Shown: positions 8,854-18,122 of the stretch, in pieces
How the letters are laid out: every line of letters begins with the position of its first letter
Numbering within the stretch: position 1 is the stretch's first letter
Assembly: GCF_018860765.1 (NCBI RefSeq)
Contig: NZ_JAHKPV010000001.1
Location: 181,704-245,703, forward strand
Source of the DNA: Marinobacter salexigens
GTDB lineage: Bacteria; Pseudomonadota; Gammaproteobacteria; Pseudomonadales; Oleiphilaceae
Reading direction: 5' to 3'
DNA length: 64,000 nucleotides
The notes under the pieces: model-generated
What the model was told of the DNA's origin: nothing
The model's database searches: none
What the model saw: the letters and a program-made list of their open reading frames with translations, nothing else
Made by a program: the position numbers and the translations under genes

Positions 8854-9899
8854 GCTTTCTTACCTGTCAGTTTCACCGTGGGATTCACTAGCCCGTAAAC
8901 CAGATCCACCAGCGTATTGGTGATCACAAAAATCAGCCCCACCACCATCAAGTAGGCAACGATCAAAGGAATATCACTGCGGGTGATGGCTTCCAGAAAC
9001 ATCAGCCCGACTCCGGGCCATTGAAAAACGGTTTCTGTAAGAATGGTGTAGGCCACCATAACGCCCACCTGCACACCGCCTACGGTAATAACCGGCAACA
9101 TGGTGTTTTTGAGGGCGTGGAGAAAGTTGATTCGCACAGAGCTGAGGCCTTTGGCGCGAGCATAACGAATGTAGTCGCTTTGCAGCACTTCCATCATTTC
9201 TGCGCGGATTAAGCGAATAAACAACGGCAGCATAATGGATGCTAGCGATACGCATGGCAGCACCAGATGCATGATCCCATCCGTGGAAAAAAAGCCTGAG
9301 TACCAAGTACCAAACAGGTGGGTAAGCTCATCACCACGCCCGTATGACGGCAACCCACCTTCGGTTGTTAAAGCACCGTTTAACCACCGGCCCCAACCAG
9401 TGTCTTCGGGGAACCACTCAATGGTTATCCCGATAGAATAGATCTGGATAAGAACAATGGCCGTGAGGAATACCGGGATGGAAATACCCACAGTGCTCAC
9501 GCCCATAAAAAACTTGGCCAACCATGCCTGTGGCTTTATGGCGGCATATACACCAATAGGAACAGACAAGAACATAATGATTAAACTGGCCCCGATCACC
9601 AGCTCCAACGTGGCTGGTAGGTGCTCGGCAATAACCTCAAGAGTCGGCTTGCCGTAAAAATAGGAGTTACCCAAATCGCCTTGGAGTGCATTGCCAGCGA
9701 AGCGCAGATACTGGACCACCATAGAGTCATTTAGCCCCAGCTCCTCACGCAAAGCCTCCCGCTCCTCCATAGAGACAGACATGCCCACCATTTCCTGAAG
9801 CGGGTCACCAAGGCCGTCTTGAATAGCAAAGGCGATCACACTGATCACAAACATGACCAGCACTGCCTGGGATATGCGCTGAACCAAAAACGCTAACAT
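8850..9899 (-). CDS. dppB: Peptide ABC importer permease (DppB/OppB)
   Basis: Inner-membrane permease, 349 residues. The first span (MLAFLVQRISQAVLVMFVIS) is followed by a periplasmic stretch with GDPLQEMVG and by further spans. The coupling loop SDYIRYARAKGLSSVRI contacts the ATPases. It is slightly longer than usual because of an insertion around residues 160-200. It lies downstream of the binding-protein gene across a perfect 10-bp stem-loop, and its stop overlaps dppC. Confidence 0.93.
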   Translation of the reverse strand: MLAFLVQRISQAVLVMFVISVIAFAIQDGLGDPLQEMVGMSVSMEEREALREELGLNDSMVVQYLRFAGNALQGDLGNSYFYGKPTLEVIAEHLPATLELVIGASLIIMFLSVPIGVYAAIKPQAWLAKFFMGVSTVGISIPVFLTAIVLIQIYSIGITIEWFPEDTGWGRWLNGALTTEGGLPSYGRGDELTHLFGTWYSGFFSTDGIMHLVLPCVSLASIMLPLFIRLIRAEMMEVLQSDYIRYARAKGLSSVRINFLHALKNTMLPVITVGGVQVGVMVAYTILTETVFQWPGVGLMFLEAITRSDIPLIVAYLMVVGLIFVITNTLVDLVYGLVNPTVKLTGKKA

Positions 9900-9930
9900 G
9901 CAGGATTTACCACTGATGAGTATTTAAAAG

Positions 9931-9968
9931 CCTCTCTCCCTGTTACCCCGTAAAGGGCGGGAGAGAGG
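9931..9968. other. Stem-loop between binding-protein and permease genes
   Basis: CCTCTCTCCC (9931-9940) and GGGAGAGAGG (9959-9968) form a perfect 10-bp stem between dppA and dppB. It lacks a T-run in the direction of transcription. It could limit read-through or protect the dppA mRNA end, giving excess binding protein over permease. Confidence 0.6.
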
Positions 9969-9991
9969 TTGGAGAGAGGGAGAGCCCCTCG

Positions 9992-11554
9992 TTACTCTAT
10001 GACCAGATCACCCAAGAAGGGGAAGTTCATAACGTTCAGAATCGGCTCGATCTTTACGTTCTTCTTGCTGGCCCAAGCCAAATCCTGCCAGTGCAGCGGA
10101 ACGAAGGCGGCATCGTCGTACAAACGCTTCTCTACCTCTTGCAGCATAGCAGTGCGTTTTTCTATATCGGTTTCTACATTGGCTTTGGCAACCAGCGCAT
10201 CGATTTCCGGGTTACAGTAGTTACCGGCATTGTATTGGCCTGCGCCGCTACCAGCTTCTGGACAGAAGGTTAGGAACTCAAAAAAGTTAGCAGAGTCTTC
10301 GGTGTCTGCGTGCCAGCCAATCAGCATCATATCGCCGGAACGATTATCATACTCGGGCCAGTACTGAGCTTTCGGCAGGGTTTTAAGGTCTACCTTAATG
10401 TTGATGCGTGCCAGCATGGCAGCGGCAGCTTGTGCGATTTTGTCGTCGTTAACATAGCGATTGTTCGGCGCCATCATGGTGATGGTAAAACCATCCTCAT
10501 AACCCGCTTCTTTCATCAGCTGTTGAGCTTTTTTTACATCATAGCGGGGCTTTAGGGACTCGTTGTGGCCCTGATAGCCCGTTGGCGACATTTGGGCAGC
10601 AGGTGTGGCAAAGCCTTTCATAATCTTGGCCGCAATACCTTCCTGATTGATGGCGTAAGCGACAGCCTGACGAACCTTAGGATTTTTGAAAGCCTCCACT
10701 CGCTCCTGATTCATGTGAAACAGGATAATACGAGTACCACTCATGGTGACCAGCTCCGAGTTCTTATCGCGTTTGATGCGGTCGAGATCCGTAGGTGGAA
10801 CCGGGGCAATAAAGTCCACACCGCCAGAGAGCAGTGCTGATACCCGCGTGTTGTTCTCCTTGATCGGAGTTAGCACAATCTTCTTAACGTTGCCGGGGGA
10901 TTCTTCATCCCAGTAATCTGAAAAACGCTCAAACTCCATGCGCACGCCCTGCTGGCGAGACTTGACCACGAAGGGGCCGGTACCAGACAGGTTATCGGAG
11001 GCAAACGAGTTGCCGTGTTTCACAATCGCGCTCTTCTTTTTGCCATCGGCTGTCTCGCCGGAATAGAACTGACTGTCGAGGGGAAAGATGTAAGTGGCGG
11101 TATTGAGGAGCAGCGGGAAAGGCTCACTAGTGACCAGTTCAAAGGTGTAATCATCAATAACGTTAATGCCACTGAACGGCTGGAAGATGGCTTTGAAGTC
11201 CTGACTTTCTTTTAGCCGGTCGTAAGTAAACTTCACATCCTTGGTGGTGAACTCATTACCAGAATGGAATTTTACACCTTCACGGAGTTTGAAACGCATG
11301 GTTTTGTCATCAACACGCTCCCAGCTTTCCGCTAGGCGGCCTTCGAAACCAAGGTCTTTCGTCCAACGCACAAGCGGATCAAAAGACATATGAGACAACT
11401 GCAGAATGCCTCCCGAGAGCTGCTCGTGAATATCGAGGGTGACCGGGTCGGCGTCGTACGCCATTTTAAGCTCTTTCGTCGCTTCAGCAGACAGAGCAAC
11501 AGGTGCCGTGGCAAGCGCCATGGTACCAACTAAAGCTGCAAGTAGTTTTTTCAT
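9992..11554 (-). CDS. dppA: Periplasmic peptide-binding protein (SBP family 5)
   Basis: Secreted substrate-binding protein that delivers peptides to the DppBC permease. The start is placed at the ATG encoding MKKLLAALVGTMALATAPVA, because this gives a clear Sec signal peptide cleaved after ALSA; a longer reading frame extends to 11668 but would bury the signal. The mature part has the family-5 features FDPLVRW, LREGVKFHSGNEFTTKDVKF (signature region) and a long C-terminal lobe ending in LHWQDLAWASKKNVK. It has 520 residues, typical for DppA/OppA proteins. It is the first gene of the importer operon. Confidence 0.92.
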   Translation of the reverse strand: MKKLLAALVGTMALATAPVALSAEATKELKMAYDADPVTLDIHEQLSGGILQLSHMSFDPLVRWTKDLGFEGRLAESWERVDDKTMRFKLREGVKFHSGNEFTTKDVKFTYDRLKESQDFKAIFQPFSGINVIDDYTFELVTSEPFPLLLNTATYIFPLDSQFYSGETADGKKKSAIVKHGNSFASDNLSGTGPFVVKSRQQGVRMEFERFSDYWDEESPGNVKKIVLTPIKENNTRVSALLSGGVDFIAPVPPTDLDRIKRDKNSELVTMSGTRIILFHMNQERVEAFKNPKVRQAVAYAINQEGIAAKIMKGFATPAAQMSPTGYQGHNESLKPRYDVKKAQQLMKEAGYEDGFTITMMAPNNRYVNDDKIAQAAAAMLARINIKVDLKTLPKAQYWPEYDNRSGDMMLIGWHADTEDSANFFEFLTFCPEAGSGAGQYNAGNYCNPEIDALVAKANVETDIEKRTAMLQEVEKRLYDDAAFVPLHWQDLAWASKKNVKIEPILNVMNFPFLGDLVIE

Positions 11555-11723
11555 TGCGTTTCCCGTCGTTGTTTTAAGAATATTACGGCACTTTATTTGG
11601 GGCATACCGACACTCAGGCGCCCCGAACGTCTTCCATAGAAACTAGTCCCGGAAACTACGTACCGCAATCGAAATTACAACTTACGGTTATTCGTGAGCT
11701 GAATAGCGGCTTGCGCCCGCCTC

Positions 11724-12446
11724 TTAAAGACGAAATACCAGAGGCAAGATAAGTGCTGTAAAAACACCCGTCAGCCCCATACCCAAAGAGGCAAAGGCGC
11801 CTGCAGTATGGCTAATCTCGAAGGCTCTGGCCGTACCTATGGCATGGCCATTGAGGCCCAGAGCAAACCCAACAATGCGCTCATCATCAATCTTGAGCCA
11901 TTGCGCTAACAGGTCAACAAATAGGGCCGCAACAACACCCGTAATCAACAGCCCACCCATCATTAAAGGCACAGACCCACCCAACTGCTCTGTAATACCG
12001 ATAGCAATGGGGGCGGTCACAGATTTAGGCGCAAGGGATGCCAGCACCTCCGGCGTGGCCCCCATCGCCCAAGCGATCACAACCGCATAAACAGCAGCCA
12101 TGGTTGCCGCCAGCGGCAGCGTAACCACAATCGGCTTCCACATGGCCCGAATGTGGTGAATTTGCTGATACAGAGGAATCCCCAAAGCTACGGTGGCAGG
12201 ACCAAGCAACACAGTAATCCAAAGCGCCCCTTCCTGATAACGAACATAGTCCAACGACAAAACCGCGATGACTGCCGCTAGCATAACGGCAGAGAGCACC
12301 ACCGGCGGCATCCATAAGGGCTTGCCTAGGCGCGCAAACAGCCAGTTACCGGCAAAAAATGCACTCAGCGTCAGCCCGATTGCGAATATTGGGCTAGCTG
12401 ACAGAACATCAGGAATAGCCATAAAACGACCCGCTAGTTCAGTCAT
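11724..12446 (-). CDS. lrgB: LrgB/CidB-family membrane protein
   Basis: Polytopic inner-membrane protein of the LrgB family (240 residues, about seven hydrophobic segments). Typical landmarks are KSVTAPIAIGITEQLGG and GLNGHAIGTARAFE near the C-terminus. LrgB/CidB proteins work with holin-like LrgA/CidA proteins and are linked to murein hydrolase control, cell lysis and, in some bacteria, carboxylate transport. The start overlaps the lrgA gene by 8 nt. Confidence 0.9.
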   Translation of the reverse strand: MTELAGRFMAIPDVLSASPIFAIGLTLSAFFAGNWLFARLGKPLWMPPVVLSAVMLAAVIAVLSLDYVRYQEGALWITVLLGPATVALGIPLYQQIHHIRAMWKPIVVTLPLAATMAAVYAVVIAWAMGATPEVLASLAPKSVTAPIAIGITEQLGGSVPLMMGGLLITGVVAALFVDLLAQWLKIDDERIVGFALGLNGHAIGTARAFEISHTAGAFASLGMGLTGVFTALILPLVFRL

Positions 12447-12804
12447 TTGCTCGGCTCCGCGCAGACAAGCGTACCATCTGCTTCATCAACAACAAGGTCG
12501 TTAAAACACTAAGAAAGGTGCCCAGCAACAAGGCTGCTGAAACCGCCAGCCATTGCCCCGAAAACTGCGAAGCCATAAAGAACACCCCAACGACACCGGG
12601 CATGATCAGCAACACTAGAACGGAAATGAGCGCTTGGCTGGCCGACGCCAGCGCATCGCTCACTTTCCCCCGCAGCATTAGCGTTAATGTCATCAGAATC
12701 ATGCCCAGCACCCCACCGCTAACTGGTATCAAAAACACCAGCCTCAGGGCTTCGCCAATCAGAAAAAAAAGAACCAATATCAGAAAACCGCGCAACATCG
12801 ACAT
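12439..12804 (-). CDS. lrgA: CidA/LrgA-family holin-like protein
   Basis: Small 121-residue membrane protein with four predicted spans and a basic C-terminus (KQMVRLSARSR), the LrgA/CidA layout. The landmark IPVSGGVLGMILMTLTLMLR in the second span region is family-typical. It is the first gene of a two-gene operon with lrgB, overlapping by 8 nt. No LytSR-type regulator gene is nearby. Confidence 0.9.
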   Translation of the reverse strand: MSMLRGFLILVLFFLIGEALRLVFLIPVSGGVLGMILMTLTLMLRGKVSDALASASQALISVLVLLIMPGVVGVFFMASQFSGQWLAVSAALLLGTFLSVLTTLLLMKQMVRLSARSRAND

Positions 12805-12879
12805 ATCGCCCTGCTCACCCTCTGAAGAATTGCTTTACACTAGCGCATACCAATACCTTGATACCAATGCAGGACGGCC

Positions 12880-13419
12880 ATGGCGCTCAAAGCAACCATC
12901 TTAAAAGCCACGCTCAATATTGCCGACATGGACAGGCACTATTATGCAGATCATCAGCTCACCATAGCTCAACACCCGTCAGAGAATGACGAGCGCATGA
13001 TGATTCGCCTACTGGCGTTCGCCCTAAATGCACATGAAGATCTGGAGTTCACCAAGGGCCTAAGCACAGACGACGAGCCGGAGCTTTGGAAAAAAAGCCT
13101 AAGTGACGAGATTGAACTGTGGATTGAACTGGGCCTGCCCGACGAAAACCGCCTGCGCAAAGCCTGCAACCGCGCGCGTCAGGTTATTCTGTACGCTTAT
13201 GGTTCACGTGCTGTGCCCATATGGCTGGAGAAAAATCAGAGCAAACTGAGCCGCTTCGGTAACCTGCGAATTGTTGAATTGCCGAGTGAATCCACAGAAA
13301 CCCTTGCCAAACTGGCTGAGCGCAACATGAGTTTTCAGGTGACTATTCAGGATGGTGAAGTGTCTTTCAGCAATGAGGGCGCACTGGCAAGTATTACCCC
13401 GGCCCCGCTATTTCCGTGA
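12880..13419 (+). CDS. yaeQ: YaeQ family protein
   Basis: 179-residue cytosolic protein of the YaeQ family, recognised by the N-terminal [20 protein letters not shown], the central [20 protein letters not shown] and the [22 protein letters not shown] block (here [16 protein letters not shown]). YaeQ has a PD-(D/E)XK nuclease-like fold and has been linked to RfaH suppression in enterobacteria; its biochemical role is not established. It is transcribed divergently from lrgAB and precedes tRNA-Arg. Confidence 0.93.
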   Translation: MALKATILKATLNIADMDRHYYADHQLTIAQHPSENDERMMIRLLAFALNAHEDLEFTKGLSTDDEPELWKKSLSDEIELWIELGLPDENRLRKACNRARQVILYAYGSRAVPIWLEKNQSKLSRFGNLRIVELPSESTETLAKLAERNMSFQVTIQDGEVSFSNEGALASITPAPLFP

Positions 13420-13518
13420 CGAAAGGCTGCCCCGACCAGCGCGCCGGGGCTGGACAGCGTAGGCTTGCACACGTAAGATTGCGCACTCGAAATTGACGCT
13501 CAGTCGTCTCATTCGAAT

Positions 13519-13595
13519 GCGCCCGTAGCTCAGCTGGATAGAGTACCGCCCTCCGAAGGCGGTGGTCACAGGTTCGAATCCTGTCGGGCGCGCCA
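13519..13595 (+). tRNA. tRNA-Arg (anticodon CCG)
   Basis: Complete 77-nt cloverleaf with encoded CCA. The acceptor stem is GCGCCCG/CGGGCGC. The D-arm contains AGCTCAGCTGGATAGAGT, the anticodon stem CCGCC/GGCGG encloses the loop CTCCGAA (anticodon CCG), and the T-arm is ACAGGTTCGAATCCTGT. It reads the CGG codon. Confidence 0.97.
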
Positions 13596-13605
13596 TATTT
13601 TTCAA

Positions 13606-13635
13606 GGTCTTACGTGAAAGCGTAGGGCCTTTTTT
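13606..13635 (+). terminator. Terminator after tRNA-Arg
   Basis: GGTCTTACG and CGTAGGGCC pair (two G-U pairs) around a 6-nt loop and are followed by six T residues, 10 nt past the tRNA CCA end. This is a typical rho-independent terminator. Confidence 0.8.
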
Positions 13636-14342
13636 ATTTGGCTGTGCCCAAGCGGGGCCTTGGCTGTGTCCAAAATGTTAAACAGCTATTTGCTTTCTCT
13701 GGAATTATGATCCCTGCCCTGAAACGGGACATCAGCCCTTTGGGCACAAGAAGTGCTGACTCAGCGAGTTATATAGCCTTTCCCCAACAATTAAAATAAC
13801 ACAAGTTATTCGGATGGTTAGCAAGCACCCCGTCCAACCAATACCAACAGTAATGCAATGACACTTCTTGTCGCTGGAGGCGGTACTTTTTCCTGGCGCT
13901 TTGGAGATCATCGTGGAGCTCGGGAATGTCGCCTATCGGGAGAATGGTATTTTCGAAACGGAACGGGAGTATATTTGCCCTCCTTCTGCGAGACGTCTAA
14001 AGGTCGCATGCACAGAACTTACGGTGAGGGCGTTTTTGCACAAAAATCTATCATCAGCTCTCACAAGTTGTACATAAAAGTGCCTGAGATGCTATAGAAG
14101 CAGTTTTGCCACTACCTCTCAGTCGTCAGAACGTCTAAAAAATACTCCCAAACTTACTCCTCTCCGGAATGGTTCAGGCCTTTCAGGATATCGGCCGAGG
14201 TTCCTTCTTCTAATCCATCCCAGACCGACTTAAAAGGCTAATCATAGCGTTTCACCGAGCCTTTCAAGCGCTCCAATGGCCCAAGTTCTTTGGGAAGTGG
14301 AATGGTAATCCCCCTATTATAAGAGGGCATCAAAAGTAGAGT
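13636..14342. other. Gene-poor stretch between tRNA-Arg and the IS3 remnant
   Basis: About 700 nt with no coding region I can support. On the minus strand around 14150-14300 there is a broken frame, with an internal stop, reading LPKELGPLERLKGSV... and EEGTSADILKGLNHSGEE. It could be the remnant of a small antitoxin-like or hypothetical gene, but I do not recognise it. The 14305-14330 part resembles the outer end of an IS3-type element. Confidence 0.4.
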
Positions 14343-14622
14343 TCAGGCCACCATGGCCAATTTCTGTTGTGGGGTAATGCCTCCGAGAGCCATGTTGGGC
14401 CGTTCATTATTGTAGGTCCATAGCCACTGTGTTGCATATTCCTGAACCTCTTCAACTGAGTGGAACAGGTATTGGGCCAGCCAGTCATAACGCACGGTGC
14501 GGTTGTAACGCTCGATGTACGCATTCTGCTGTGGGTTGCCGGGCTGGATAAAGACCAGTGTAATATCGTGCCTCTTAGCCCACGCGGCCAAGGTAGCACT
14601 GATGTATTCTGGGCCATAGCAC
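14343..14622 (-). pseudogene. IS3-family transposase OrfB, C-terminal fragment
   Basis: About 90 codons of the retroviral-integrase-like C-terminal part of an IS3 OrfB: GPEYISATLAAWAKRHDI, IQPGNPQQNAYIERYNRTVR and the terminal LWTYNNERPNMALGGITP. The rest of the transposase, including the first two acidic DDE residues, is missing. The fragment stops abruptly at about 14622 next to the IS110 element, which suggests a junction made by insertion or deletion. Confidence 0.85.
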
Positions 14623-14742
14623 CTGCGGAAGAAGCCCCTTTGACTTCGAGTCGCAGTTACAAATAACTAGCCTAGAAGACTGGAAATCCATGTCATTTCT
14701 CGGTTCATTTAGCTACCACCAAGCAGCAAATGAGGTCCGACA

Positions 14743-15840
14743 ATGACTGATCAAAATAAGACACACAGTGATACCGTGATTGTGGCTTTGGACATCGCTA
14801 AAAAATCCCATGACGCTGTCGTTTTGATGCCCAGCGGAAAGCGGTTTTACACCAAAGTCGCCAACTCGCACGAAGGATATCAGCAATTACTCGCTCGGAC
14901 CGGTGTTGGTCCTGACCAAGTCAAAGTCGGCTTCGAACCAACAGCGGATTATCATCGCAACATTGCGTATTGGCTAGCGGAGGCAGGTTGTCAGTGTTTT
15001 TTAGTCTCGTCACTGGTAAGCAATCGAGCGCGGGAAATGCATTACCAGACTTGGGACAAAAATGACCGTAAAGATGCACGAGTCATTTTGTATCTGATGG
15101 AACAGAACATCATGGAGCCATTTCATGACCCGCTCAGGTCAGGTGTGGTGGATGTTCAAGAGTTGTCAAACACCTACCATCAAATCTCCATGGCTCGAAC
15201 CCGTATTATGAATAGCCTGTTTAATCACTATGTCAGCCTGTACTTCCCAGATATAGAACGATTTTTCAACTCAACTCGATCAGAGTGGTTTTGCAGGTTT
15301 ATGCTGAAATATCCAACACCGGCATCAGTCACTCGTTACAAGCTAGAAACGTTCATCAAACGTGCCTGGGAGGTTGTAGGTCGGAAGGTCTCCAAAACGC
15401 GTCTGCTGACCGGGCTGTATGATGCTGCCTCCAACAGCATAGGCATCCCAGTGGATGCCAATAGCGTCGCAGTAGAAACGTTTAAGCTGCAAGTACAACG
15501 CTTTTACGATCTTACCCTACAGCGAACCGAGCTTGAAGGTAAAGCTGATCAGTTTTTGAGCGAACGAGAGGACTACCACCACCTGCGAAGCATTCCCGGC
15601 ATCGGGCCTATCGTGGCGATGATTATACTCGCAGAGAGTGGTGATTTACGCCGGTTTAAGCATTACCGCCAACAGCCTCATGCGCCCAGCGGTGGCATTT
15701 CACCAATGGCAACTGAGGTAAACCTTCAAATATTGTCCGGGATTAGTTGGCCACTACGTGCCAACCCGCTATCTTACTCGAAACCCATGCCCCTACAAAG
15801 AAAAAACCCACACTCGCCGACGAGCGAGCACAAGCTTTGA
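14743..15840 (+). pseudogene. IS110-family transposase, C-terminus disrupted
   Basis: The N-terminal RuvC-like DEDD domain is intact: Asp in VIVALDIAKKSHDAVV, Glu in GFEPTADYHRN, Asp in WDKNDRKDAR. It continues into the Transposase_20 domain (LRSIPGIGPIVAMIILAESG). After RRFKHYRQ, about residue 308, the sequence departs from the family. The expected segment with the catalytic Ser and the long basic C-terminus is replaced by 57 unrelated residues. The reading frame is open to 15840, but the element is most likely inactive. Its 3' side runs directly into the LysR gene of the catabolic island. Confidence 0.82.
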
Positions 15841-15881
15841 AACCATTTGGCGCTTTGCGCGCAATCAAAAGACGGGAAAAC

Positions 15882-16754
15882 TCAACTTGAATTTCGTAGC
15901 ATATGAACGAGACCTTCTATCACTGAAGTCGTTTTGTTTTTCTGTTGCACAACATAAACCGATGATTTCGGCACATCCCCTGTTAACGCCACCAAATCTA
16001 ACAAGACCGTAGTCGTATGGCACAAGGAGCGCGGAATTAACCCTACACCTAGCCCAGCTGAAATCAGACTAATGATCGCTGGTATTTCGTTAACCCACTG
16101 AACGACCTTAGGCGTAAAACCAGACTGAACACAACAATCGTATATGTGTTGCGAATAAGCCGAAGAATCCAAGCGCAACATGACGAACTTTTCGTTCTTT
16201 AGGTCGTTTAAATAAACGCTATCCCGTCCACCCATGGGATGCCCACTTGGAAATGCGGCAAACAAAATATCGTGCCACAGGAATGTGCTTTTAAGATCGT
16301 CGTCGTTTACCGGTGTCCTTGAAAGGCTGAGGTCAATGCGACCACTCCTGAGTTCATCAATTTGAGTTGAAGGCTGGAGTTGGTGCATTGACAGCGATAC
16401 GTTTGGATTTTTTTTCATGTAGTTCGCGAATATCGAGGTCAAGGGTGATTGCAAATGTGAGCCGGATAAACCAATGTCTACCTGCCCAGCCTCTATCCCG
16501 GAGTTACGAGCTCGCTCAAGTGCAGTTTGAGCGAGGCTCAAAATGGCGCGTGCATCGGTCAGAAACTCCTTACCTGCCGATGTCAACTCCACCTTTTTAT
16601 TATTCCGGATAAATAGAGGAACACCGACGTTTTCCTCCAGCGCACGAATCTGCCGACTTAACGGAGGCTGTGAGATACAAAGACGTTGAGCCGCACGAGT
16701 AAAATTAAGCTCATCCGCAAGCATTACAAAATAACGTAGGTGCCTTAGCTCCAC
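15882..16754 (-). CDS. LysR-family regulator of the TRAP/amidase island
   Basis: 290-residue LysR protein. The N-terminal winged HTH reads MELRHLRYFVMLADELNFTR then AAQRLCISQPPLSRQIRALE, followed by the effector-binding domain. The start resembles the BenM/CatM-type subgroup that controls aromatic and dicarboxylate catabolism. It is divergent from dctP; the 289-nt gap holds a palindromic T-N11-A box at 16899-16913. It therefore probably activates the dctPQM-amidase-isomerase genes in response to their substrate. Coding DNA is more AT-rich than the flanking core genes. Confidence 0.9.
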   Translation of the reverse strand: MELRHLRYFVMLADELNFTRAAQRLCISQPPLSRQIRALEENVGVPLFIRNNKKVELTSAGKEFLTDARAILSLAQTALERARNSGIEAGQVDIGLSGSHLQSPLTSIFANYMKKNPNVSLSMHQLQPSTQIDELRSGRIDLSLSRTPVNDDDLKSTFLWHDILFAAFPSGHPMGGRDSVYLNDLKNEKFVMLRLDSSAYSQHIYDCCVQSGFTPKVVQWVNEIPAIISLISAGLGVGLIPRSLCHTTTVLLDLVALTGDVPKSSVYVVQQKNKTTSVIEGLVHMLRNSS

Positions 16755-16898
16755 AGATTTCCCCTAAAGTATAGTTCAAACCATTGCGTATTAGATTTTA
16801 AGTTTCCAGACCATCTTTAGAGACCACGCCTAGCGTCGCGACACCCCTAATGAACCACTTCCCCCTAGGTCCAGTCACAAGGCAACACGCAGCCATCC

Positions 16899-16913
16899 AT
16901 ACCTTTTAGGTAT
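16899..16913. promoter_or_regulatory. Candidate LysR operator
   Basis: ATACCTTTTAGGTAT is a perfect 6-3-6 palindrome containing a T-N11-A core. It is centred between the divergent LysR gene (start 16754) and dctP (start 17044), which is the usual location for a LysR recognition site. Confidence 0.6.
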
Positions 16914-17043
16914 AGAAGGTAATAAAAAAACGTATTGGACGCAAGTTATTTTTTTCCATAGCTTTAGCCTTAAGACTTTCTAGAGTAGTCCTGAGTTTTT
17001 AAAAAAAATGAAAACAATAGCTGTCAACAAGAAAGGGAAAAAC

Positions 17044-18060
17044 ATGAAAAAAATTAAAGTTAACGTTATTTGTGCAGCAACCTGTCTCTTTGCGAGCTTA
17101 ACAGCAAGCAATAGCGCACTGGCTCAAAAAACTCACGAACTTACATTTTCGACATACCTCCCACCTGCTTACGAGTACGTTTCCAAGCCTATCGAACAGT
17201 TCATCAATGAAGTAGAAACAGAAAGTAATGGGCGAATAAAAATAAATTACTTCCATTCAGGCCAGCTTTACGATGGCTTCGGCGAGTTGTCTGCAGTTTC
17301 ACGTGGTGATGTCGATATCGTTAATATGACCGGTGTTTATCCGAGCGGCTCTGTCCCAGCACTTAATATTTTCACACTTCCATTTTTATATGACGACACT
17401 GCTCACCTCAGGCGTTCGATTGATGCTGGGATACTTGACTTAGGCATTCGACAGGAGCTAAGCGAAAAACATAACACCGTCATCCTTGGAGTCGGCCCTT
17501 GGGATCCTTACGAATTTTATAGCAAGAAAAAGCCAATCATAAAAGCCGACGACATTAAGGGACAGCTTTGGGCAACATCGGGATCTGGGGATGCTCGCGC
17601 ATTCCAATTGCTTGGAGGTGCTCCAGGCAGCCTGTCTTCCTCCGAACTATATTTAGCATTTGATCGCGGCGTCATTGATGCAACGGTTCGCCCACTCCTA
17701 ACAGGAATTGGCCGCAACCTTTATGAAGTTGTTGACTATGTTTCCTTATCTACTTTTAGTATCGACATTTCTCTTTTAGCCATAAATAAAGAAAAGTGGG
17801 AGAGTTTGCCTTCTGATCTTCAAGCGATCATTGTCCGTGCAGCAAAAAACCGAGACAATGACCAATATGCTCGCGTCGATTCATTCATAGATGAGGCTAT
17901 CTCGACTTACAAATCTCATGGACTTAAAGTTAATAAAATTGCACCCGCCGAAGTCTCAAAGATGAAAGAACTTACAGCACCTGCGGTGGATGAATGGTCA
18001 AGCAAAGTGAACAGAAGCGAAGAATACTTCGATATCATCGAAAAAACCAAAAGCCACTAA
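17044..18060 (+). CDS. dctP: TRAP transporter solute-binding protein (DctP family)
   Basis: Periplasmic binding protein of a tripartite ATP-independent transporter. The start is placed at 17044 because AGAAAGGGA lies 5-8 nt upstream. The upstream ATG at 17008 lacks a ribosome site and would add 12 charged residues before the signal peptide (MKKIKVNVICAATCLFASL...ALA). The mature protein shows the DctP pattern: FSTYLPPAYEYVSKPIEQF, the GQLYDG turn, and AFDRGVIDATVRPLLTGIGR around the ligand-carboxylate arginine. It has 338 residues, standard for the family. A carboxylated ligand is expected, and the downstream enzymes suggest a C4 amide or dicarboxylate. Confidence 0.9.
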   Translation: MKKIKVNVICAATCLFASLTASNSALAQKTHELTFSTYLPPAYEYVSKPIEQFINEVETESNGRIKINYFHSGQLYDGFGELSAVSRGDVDIVNMTGVYPSGSVPALNIFTLPFLYDDTAHLRRSIDAGILDLGIRQELSEKHNTVILGVGPWDPYEFYSKKKPIIKADDIKGQLWATSGSGDARAFQLLGGAPGSLSSSELYLAFDRGVIDATVRPLLTGIGRNLYEVVDYVSLSTFSIDISLLAINKEKWESLPSDLQAIIVRAAKNRDNDQYARVDSFIDEAISTYKSHGLKVNKIAPAEVSKMKELTAPAVDEWSSKVNRSEEYFDIIEKTKSH

Positions 18061-18070
18061 GCTGCACTAC

Positions 18071-18090
18071 AGTCGCCCTCAGGGGCGACT
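18071..18090 (+). other. Stem-loop between dctP and dctQ
   Basis: AGTCGCCC-TCAG-GGGCGACT forms a perfect 8-bp stem with a tetraloop, 10 nt past the dctP stop. Only a weak T-rich tail follows, so partial termination or mRNA 3'-end protection is more likely than full termination. Confidence 0.6.
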
Positions 18091-18122
18091 TCTAATTAAC
18101 TAGTCTAGCTCATGGTCACACT

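Noticed and set aside
13858..14097. 79-codon plus-strand open frame near tRNA-Arg
   Set aside because: No ribosome site, no family and low-complexity composition; it sits in decayed insertion-sequence DNA.
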